64,000 nt of DNA, from NCBI GenBank assembly GCA_965112735.1, contig OZ218952.1, positions 1,984,001-2,048,000 on the forward strand, written 5' to 3'. Of this stretch, positions 56,504 through 64,000 are shown in pieces. The notes below the pieces were generated by a model, which saw nothing but the letters and a program-made list of their open reading frames with translations, was not told the DNA's origin and made no database searches. Numbering within the stretch: position 1 is the stretch's first letter; every line of letters begins with the position of its first letter. Source of the DNA: Phaeosaccion multiseriatum. Lineage: Eukaryota; Ochrophyta, other classes. A program made the position numbers and the translations under genes.

Positions 56504-58237
56504 GCTACTACTACTGCTGCTGCTACTACTACTATTGCTGCTGCTACTACTACTACTTCTACTTCTACTACTACTGCTACTACTACTAACCGCCCGGGCC
56601 CTCCTGCTCCTCCTCCTGCTGCTGCCCCATCGGTCTTGTCCGCCCTCTCCCTCCCTCCCTCCCTCCCTCCCAGGGCCCATCCTCATTGCCATGAACCCGT
56701 TCAAGCAGCTACCCATCTACCACGACCGAATCATCAAGATGTATCACAACAGACCCTACGGTGAGGAGAGAGGGAGCGAGAGAGACAGAGAGAAGGAGAT
56801 GTAACGCACTGAGGTTGTTGACGTTATGCTCCCTCCTTCGGCCGGCCTGCGTGGGCCTTCTTCCATCTCCCTCTCTCCCTCCCTCCCTCCCTCCCTCCCT
56901 CCCTCCCTCCCTCCCTCCCCCCCTGTGGGTGCCTCATCAGGCACACTGCCGCCCCACTGCTACCAGGAGGCCGAAGACATGTTCCAGAAAATGATACACG
57001 AGGGACAAAATCAGGTCAGTCAGTCAGTCAGTCAGTCAGTCAGTCAGGGGTGTCAGGATTTGTCAGGCCAAAGTCTCAGGCCAAAGGGGAAAGGCCACGA
57101 GGCCTGAGAGAATGACAACTCTAGTGCATGCCGCTGCCCTGTTTCCTGCACTGGGTCCCTCCATGTCTCCCTTCCTCCCTCCCTCACTCCCTCCGTCCCT
57201 CCCTCCCTCCTTCCCTCCCTCCCCCCCCCCCCCCCCCCCCCCTCCCTCCCTCCCTCCCTCCCTCCCTCCCTCCTTTCCTCCCTCCCTTCCTCCCTCCCTC
57301 CCTTCCCCCCCTCCCCTCTCCCCTCCTACGCCCCTCCCTCCTACCCTTCCCCTCTCCCCTCCTGCCCCCCTCCCTCCTACCCTTCCCCTCCCCCTTCCTG
57401 CCCCTCCCCTCTCCATTCCTGCCCCCCTCCCCCATATGCCTTTCCCTCCAGAGCGTGATCATCTGTGGAGAGAGCGGGGCGGGGAAAACTGAGGTGCGTG
57501 TGCGTGCGTGTGTGTGTGTGTGTGTGTGTGCGTGTGTGTGTGTGTGCGTAAGGTTTGTCTTTTGACAGAGGTCAAAGCAAGAACAAAGAGCCTTGGGCTC
57601 GGGGTCAGGGGGAAGCGTCTTCATTCCTTCCTCTCTTCCTTTCTCCCATGCTTACATCCTCCCCTCCACCCGTCTTTCTCTCTCTCCCCCTCTCTTCCTC
57701 TCTCTCTCTCTCTCTCTCCCTCTTTCTCTCGCCCTATCTCTCTCTCTCCCTCTTTCTCTCTCTCTCTCTCCCTCTCTCTCTCCTGCAAATTACAGACAAC
57801 AAAGAAGATGTTACATTTCATCTCCACAGTCGCCAAACAAAAGGCCGACGCGTCCACCGAGGGAGGAGGGGGCGGGGAGGCTTCCTTGACGCTCGGAGAG
57901 AGGATGGTCGACTCGAACAGTCTCACAGAGGCCTTTGGGAATGCCAAGACGGTGCGCAACAGTAACTCGTCTCGCTTCGGCAAGTTTACCCTCTTCAACT
58001 TCTCGGCGCGAAACACGATCACAGGGGGCCGAATCCGCACTTTCTTGCTGGAGAAGAGCCGAGTGTCGAGGCAGTCCAGCGACGAGAGGAACTACCACAT
58101 CTTCTATCAGGTGTGTGTAACTGTCACACTGTAACTGTCGCACTGTAACTGTCGCACTGCAAACTGTCGCACTGTTATTGCTTGGGGGGTAAAGGTGGGG
58201 TTGGGCTTGGGTTGGTCGTAGAGGGAGGAGGAGTGTG

Positions 58238-58268
<31 letters not shown>

Positions 58269-59464
58269 TATGTGTGTCAAACTCTCCTCTCAGCTGTTGC
58301 CCGTCCTTCTGACTCTTCTCCTCATGTCTTTCTCACTCACTCCCTCCCTCTCTCCCTCCCTTTCTTCTTCCCTTCCTTTCTTCCTCCCCCCTCCCCCCTC
58401 CCTCCCTCCTCTGCTCAGCTACTGGAGGGCGCCCCTGCTGAGTGGCGGGAGCGCATGAAGCTGCTGGACGTGATGGACTTCCATTACCTCAATCAGAGCG
58501 GATGTACAGCCCTGCAGGGAGTTGATGATGGAGAGGCATTCGATCAGACTTGCGACGCCATGGAGAAGGTCAGATTGATACATGTGTAGAGAGAGAAGGA
58601 GAGAGAGAAAGAGGGAAAGAAGAGAGAGAGGGAGAAAAAAAGAGAGAGAAAGAGGGAGAGAAAGAGAGAGAGAGAAGAGGGGGATGGGCAAAGGGGGTGA
58701 TGGCAGGCATGCACAGGCGTATGGGCGGGAAGGCTCTTTGCTCAGCTGTTCTCCTCGGACTCACTCACTCACTCACTCACTCACTCATTCACTCCCTCAT
58801 TCATTCATTCACTCACTCACTTGCTCATTCACTCACTCACTCACTCACTTGCTCATTCACTCACTCACTCACTCACTCGTGGACTGACGACCTCGCATGA
58901 CCTTCGCTGACATATGACTTACAGGTGAACATCATGGCGGATGACCAAGCCGCGGTGTTCGAGGTGGTGGCAGGCGTGTTGCACCTCGGCAACATCGACT
59001 TCACCTCCTCTGCAGACGGAGAGAGCTGCACACCCACAGAGCCCACCAAGGTGAGAAGGAGGGAGGGGAGGGAGAGGCGAGGGAGGGAAGGGGAGGGAGG
59101 GAGGCAGAGAGGGAGGGGGAGGGGAGGGGAGGGAGGGAGGGAGGGGAGAGAGGGAGAGACGGAGAGACGGAGGGGAGGGAGGGAGGGAGGGAGGGATGAA
59201 CCACTGTGAGTGGTCAATGCCGCTCTGTGAGGTGTAGTGGTCGCTTCCTCTCACATGTACAACTTGCTGTACCTCCGTCCTCTTCCTCCTCCTCCTCCTC
59301 CTCCTCCTCCTCCTCCTCTGCTGCTCTATTCTCCCATCACAACAGATGGCGACTGCTGCCCTTGTGCTGGGGGTGGATGTGAAGGACATGGAGGAGGCTC
59401 TTACGACACGAGTGCGAGTGGTGCCGCCCAACAATCAGGGTAAGGAGGGACATGGAGGGGATGG

Positions 59465-59495
<31 letters not shown>

Positions 59496-59864
59496 ACAAC
59501 GAGAGTACGGAGGGGGGTGGAAAGGATGGAAGGCAAGAGAGTTTCGTTGCGTGTGAGTGCGTGTGTGTGTGCACACCCTCCCTACCTACTCCCATTACTG
59601 ACTTACTACGGGCCTGCTGCTCCTGCCGATATGTACCTCCAACTGCTTCACATACCCTCTCAGTGGTGGTGTCTCCCCAGACCGCGGCCCAGTCCCGAGA
59701 CAGCCGTGATGCCCTGGCCAAGGCCCTCTACAGCACCCTCTTCGACCTTCTCGTGCGCCGCACCAATGAGACCTTTGACGTGCAACAGGCTGACGACGAC
59801 TGCTTATGGATCGGCATCCTTGACATATTCGGCTTTGAGGACCTCACACCCAACGGGTGCGTAC

Positions 59865-59921
<57 letters not shown>

Positions 59922-59974
59922 GTCTTTTCCTCCCCTCCCCCTCTCCCTCTCTCCTCTCTCTCTACCTTTCTCCT

Positions 59975-60035
<61 letters not shown>

Positions 60036-60036
60036 C

Positions 60037-60079
<43 letters not shown>

Positions 60080-61599
60080 CCTCTCTCTCTTCCTCGCGCT
60101 TGTCCGCCTGTCATGTTGGCGTGCCAATGCCCAACACCCAATGGTGTTTGGAGTGTTTTGTGTACACTGTCCCTCATCCGCCATCCACTGCCATCCCTCC
60201 TCCTCAGATTCGAGCAAGTGTTCATTAACTACACCAACGAGCGGCTCCAAGCCCTGTTCAATGAGGCAACTTTCCGCAAGGAGGTGGAGGAGTACACAAG
60301 AGAGCAGATACCTTTCGACAGGTAGGAGGAGGGGGGGGTGGGGGGGTGGGGAGGGGGAGGGGGGAGAGAGGGAAAGAGGGGGGGGGAGAGGGAGAGGGAG
60401 AGGGAGAGAGCGAGGGGAAAGGAGGGGGAGAGAGAGAGAAAGAGAGCGAGAGAGCGAAGGGAAAGGAGGGGGAGAGAGATAGAGAGAGAGCGAGAGAGCG
60501 AAGGGAAAGGAGGGGGAGAGAGAGAGAGAGAGAGAGTGAGAGAGCGAAGGGAAAGGAGGGGGAGAGAATGCCTAAGGCCAAGGCTGACGCTGCCCTCATG
60601 TCCTCTCCCCCTACTCCTCTCCTCAGAATGGATTTCCCGGACAACAAGCCGTGCCTGGACATGATCGACTCCAAGCCGATGGGCCTCCTGCCCATCCTTG
60701 ACAGCGAGTGCCTCAGGGGGGCAGTGGCCACGGACGATGGCCTCGTTGCCAAGGTAAGGCGAAGGCGGGTGCGGGCAGGGCAGGCATATGGGCACACAAG
60801 CGTATGGGGAGGCGTTTTGGAAATGTAACCGATACGCTGTAGCGCTATGCGGTACCCACACACTTGTATGTATGCCTATATGCCTCTTTCTGTATATGTA
60901 TATGACCCCCATCCCACATTACTGTCGAATGGATCGACTCGGGTTGTTTGTCCTCTGCCCACCCCAACCACCTTCAATCACCCCCCCAAACAGTACCACA
61001 AGCAGTTCAAGAGCCATCCCAACTACGCTGCCTGTGGGGCCGCCTCCTCCATGCGCCACAAGGACGGCAGACTCACAGATGGACACGAATTCGTCATCCG
61101 ACACTACGCAGGTGCGTGTTGTGTGTGTCACATTTTTGGGCACTTTTTGAGAGAGCTTTTGAGAGAGCACGTTGAGGGGGTATAGGGAGGGAAGGAGGGA
61201 AGGGAAGGAAGAGAGGGGTCAAGGGAGAGCCCTTCCCTCCCTCGAAAGGTGTGTAGGGAGGGAAGGAGGAAGGGAAGGAAGAGAGGGGTCAAGGGAGAGC
61301 CCTTCCCTCCCTCGCAGACGAAACTCATGCTCAAATTCAAAATGATCCGCAATTTACAATTTGCACAAGTGTGCACTGAAACTGACACTGAAATTGAAAC
61401 TGTCCCACCGTGCGGTGGGTTGGCCCCTCAACACTTGCAACAGGCCCGATCATCTACGACACCACGGGCTTCATCGCCAAGAACAGGGACTCCCTCCTCG
61501 ACAACTTGCACGATGTCATGGCCAGGAGCGACCACAGCCTTGTGAGGGAACTCTTCCCCACCAGAGACACGGGGGCAGCCGCCACCAAGAGCGCCGGCC

Positions 61600-61658
<59 letters not shown>

Positions 61659-64000
61659 TGTATGTGTCTGTATGTGTCAGTGTGTGTCTGTGTGTCTGTA
61701 TGTGTCAGTGTGTGTCTGTGTGTGAGTCTGTGTGTGTGTCTGTGTGTCTCTGTGTGTGTCTGTATGTGTCTGTATGTGTCCGTGTGAGTCTGTGTGTGTT
61801 TTGTGTGTGTTGTGTGTGTGTGTGTGTATGTGTGTGTTGTTTGTCTCTGTGTGTCTGTGCGTGTGTGTGTGGGGGGCGGGGGGTTGAGGTGCTCACGTTT
61901 ATGTCCTACTACATTGTACTCAACACTCCCTCCCTCCCTCCCTCCCTCTCTTTCTCTCCCTCCCCCCACCCCCAGACGGTGGCTAACCGCTTCACCAGCA
62001 GCTTGAACTCTCTAACGGCTGTGATTGGGCTGTCTGAAACGCGCTTCGTGCGGTGCATCAAAACGAACTCCGCCTTCAAACCACAAATCTTCGACAAGCC
62101 CGCCGTGCTCAGGCAGCTCATCACATCAGGTGCATGACAAGTCAATTTGGGGGGTGGGGTAGTAAGTCAATGGGTGGGTAGTAAGTCAATGGGTGGGGTA
62201 GTAAGTCAATGGGCGGGTAGTAAGTCAAAGTGTGTTGTGAGTGTCCTATTCAATCTCATGCCATGCCATCTCACCCGCATACCTCCCTCCACTACCCCCC
62301 CCTACCCATTGACTTACTATCCACCCATTGACTTATTGTCCACCCATTGACTTACTATCCACCCACTGACTCATGTACCTCCCTCCACTACCCCCCCCCC
62401 TAGGCGTGATGGCTGCCCTGGAGATCCGCCGTGCTGGCTACCCCACTCGCATGCTCTACCAGGACTTTGTCAAGGAGTTTCGCGTGTTTCACGTCAGCGA
62501 CTCCAAGCTGGACGAGGCAACGAAGGCCTTTGGCGGGGGGGGGCATCACCGATCGAGGAGTCAGCTCGCCGCCACGGCAACAGGGCAGGGGGACAAGGCA
62601 GAGGCGGCACGCATGATGACGCATCCTGAAGTGGTCCAGGTTAGTGGGTGTCAGGACAGAGGGTGGGTCAAGCTTAGTGGGTGTCACGACAGGACAGAGG
62701 GTGGGTCAAGCTTAGTGGGTTTCAGGAAAGAGGATGGGTGTGGGTGTGGGTGGGGTGTGCGTGTGCGTGTGTGTGTATATGTGTGTGAGCGGAGGGAGTT
62801 TGGTGTGTGTGTGTGTGCGTGTGCGTGTGCGTGCGCGTGCGTGAGAGGGTGCAGGGAGAGCGGAATGTCTTGACTGTGTGTTGGCGCTTATCTTACAAGG
62901 GAAGGGGGTAGGTAGGGTAGAAAGTGAGCGCGGCAAGGACAAAGGGAAAGAGAGAAAAGAAAAGCCTCACCTAGCTCTCAAGTGGACCTTTGTCTTTACT
63001 CTCTTCCCCCTTTCCCCTGCCTTGCCTCTAACCTCTCACACCCCCTCCCTCTGGCCAGGTGGTGAAGAGCTCTCAGTACCGCCTGGGCCTGACCAAGATG
63101 TTCTTCGCTGCCGACGTGCTCGTGGCCCTCTCGCATGTTAAGAACTCGCGCCTCGTGCCGCACGTTGTCAAGATTCAGAAGTGGTGGCTTATCAAACAGG
63201 TACGTACGTATGGGCGTGTTGGTGATAAACATATATAGGAGATGGTGGTGTCACAGATGGCAAGGTTGAGAAGTGGTGGCTCATCTCCTTAGGTTACAGT
63301 GGTATCGTATGGGCGTTGGTGATATGAGGGAGTGAGACGGTGGTCACAGATGGTTCACAGATGGTATGAAGACATGGTCACAGATGGCATGAAGACAAGA
63401 AGATGATCACACATAGTCAGGAAGAAGGGGGAGGCAGGGGGGCCCACATTTCTCTCACGCCTTACATCATGTTCACCATACTTACTACTACGTAGTACTT
63501 TGCTACTGCTGGGCTGTATCAAAACTAACGGCTGTATGACCAACTGCTCTACTTACTCGAGTAGGAACGCATCCTGGAGCACAAGCTGACGCGAGCCAAA
63601 AAGCTCGTCAACGACGCCGTCACCCTCGCCACCATACACGGTGTTCAAGACGTCAGCGCCGTCAGGAACAGCCTAGAGGTTAGTGAGTGAGTCACTAGCC
63701 CAGTTGGTGATACGTCAGGGCAGTTGGGAGGGTCAGCAGTTGGTGATACGGTAGGGCTCTGCAGTCGGGGGTGATACGGCAGCAGAGCAGGGAGATGCAC
63801 TTTACTTCCACCCTCTCCCCATCTTTCCCCATCCATTGCCATCCGCCCCTCATTTCCATCCCTCCCTCTCCATCCATTGCCATCCCTCCCTCTCCATCCA
63901 TTGCCATCCCTCCCTCTCTCATTTCCATCCCTCCCTCTCCATCCATTGCCATCCCTCCCTCTCATTTCCATCCCCCCCTCTCCATCCATTGCCATCCCTC
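54917..64000 (+). CDS. Myosin heavy chain, motor and neck (3' end beyond window)
   Basis: Actin-based motor. Nineteen exons close in frame to 863 residues: 54917-54979, 55659-55822, 56169-56287, 56674-56760, 56941-57014, 57452-57493, 57796-58110, 58419-58568, 58925-59050, 59346-59439, 59664-59856, 60208-60321, 60627-60753, 60994-61111, 61444-61601, 61976-62129, 62404-62639, 63059-63199, 63565-63678. Landmarks: N-terminal SH3-like start (YPVWVSDQ), [17 protein letters not shown]-loop GESGAGKT (about 174), switch [11 protein letters not shown] (237), switch II DIFGFED (463), actin-binding and SH helix region FVRCIKTN, converter [10 protein letters not shown], and an IQ-type helix [11 protein letters not shown] (about 814). 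The relay exon starts [15 protein letters not shown] Gly/His/Arg insert interrupts the segment before the converter. Class cannot be set without the tail. Confidence 0.92.
56457..56590. repeat. (TAC)n in myosin intron 3
   Basis: TAC triplets with TGC variants, followed by a (CCCT)n polypyrimidine tract at the next acceptor. Confidence 0.95.
57015..57048. repeat. (GTCA)n at the donor of myosin intron 5
   Basis: Eight GTCA units begin exactly at the splice donor (CAG followed by GTCAGTCAGTCA). Confidence 0.95.
58111..58170. repeat. 14-bp tandem repeat at the donor of myosin intron 7
   Basis: Four copies of TAACTGTCGCACTG-like units beginning within 6 nt of the donor. Confidence 0.9.
59980..60095. 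repeat. (CT)n in myosin intron 11
   Basis: CT repeat, preceded by (GT)n and a G-run that begin soon after the donor. Confidence 0.95.
61602..61875. repeat. (GT)n and GTGTCT repeats in myosin intron 15
   Basis: GT units begin exactly at the donor, then degrade into TGTGTGTCTGTATGTGTC-type repeats. Confidence 0.95.
62150..62375. repeat. Inverted tandem repeats in myosin intron 16
   Basis: Four copies of AGTAAGTCAATGGGTGGG after the donor are followed, about 70 nt on, by four copies of the complementary CCCATTGACTTACT, so the intron RNA can fold into a multi-step hairpin. Confidence 0.9.
62645..62745. repeat. GTGGGTGTCAGGACAGAGGG repeats in myosin intron 17
   Basis: Three copies beginning 6 nt after the donor; the motif is the same as in helicase intron 4 (19909-20185). 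Confidence 0.9.

Overview
The window is nuclear DNA of an intron-rich, GC-rich eukaryote, most likely a photosynthetic stramenopile (ochrophyte alga such as a eustigmatophyte or relative). The evidence is: spliced GT-AG genes; a Ycf49/DUF3593-type plastid membrane protein with a signal-peptide-like N-terminus; an ATG14-family autophagy subunit, an RBR ubiquitin ligase, a myosin and a mitochondrial bS6; and no bacterial gene organisation. The lineage call is inference.

Layout. 1-3.3 kb holds one uncharacterised three-exon gene. 3.5-5 kb holds the decayed remains of a sulfite oxidase gene on the minus strand, cut off at its 5' side by a giant pyrimidine satellite. 5-12.1 kb is almost entirely (CCTT)n/(CCCT)n satellite with higher-order repeats, interrupted by a complete miniature LTR retroelement (7377-8832) and followed by a solo-LTR-like unit (12144-12542). 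13.1 kb carries an intron-containing tRNA-Ala(AGC) gene. 13.5-14.3 kb is a terminal-inverted-repeat element with a perfect 6-bp target duplication.

14.7-64 kb is gene-dense: a basic/acidic nuclear-type protein (14749-17279), a DDX24/Mak5 RNA helicase (17896-24663), an RBR E3 ligase (25823-27905), an ATG14/UVRAG-family protein (28758-33692, minus), a plastid DUF3593-DUF2499 membrane protein (33806-36090), a paralogue of the 14.7-kb gene with a third broken fragment beside it (36433-38985, minus), an FNIP-repeat protein whose stop codon is supplied by a mobile element (39219-40637), an orphan seven-helix membrane protein (41555-44517, minus), mitochondrial bS6 (45791-46623), a TPR protein with a possible lipid anchor (47909-50945, minus), an SLC35B3-like PAPS transporter (51252-54068), and the motor and neck of a myosin that runs off the right edge (54917-end). 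These are ordinary unlinked housekeeping functions and do not form a pathway. Nearly every exon model was checked for reading-frame closure across its introns; the exceptions are the first exon of the 345 gene and one undefined exon of the ATG14-like gene.

The unusual content is in the repeats. Three elements (13517-14295, 40598-40821, 54527-54783) have different but similarly starting terminal inverted repeats, 6-bp target duplications, and interiors in which a piece of the element's own end is reiterated between copies of one GC palindrome (CCGGCGCCAGCCGG-like). Separately, many introns carry tandem repeats that start at or near the 5' splice site, one such intronic motif is shared by two unrelated genes, and a short motif (TTGGTGATACAGCAG) recurs about twenty times, always in the same chromosomal orientation, in exons, introns and spacers.
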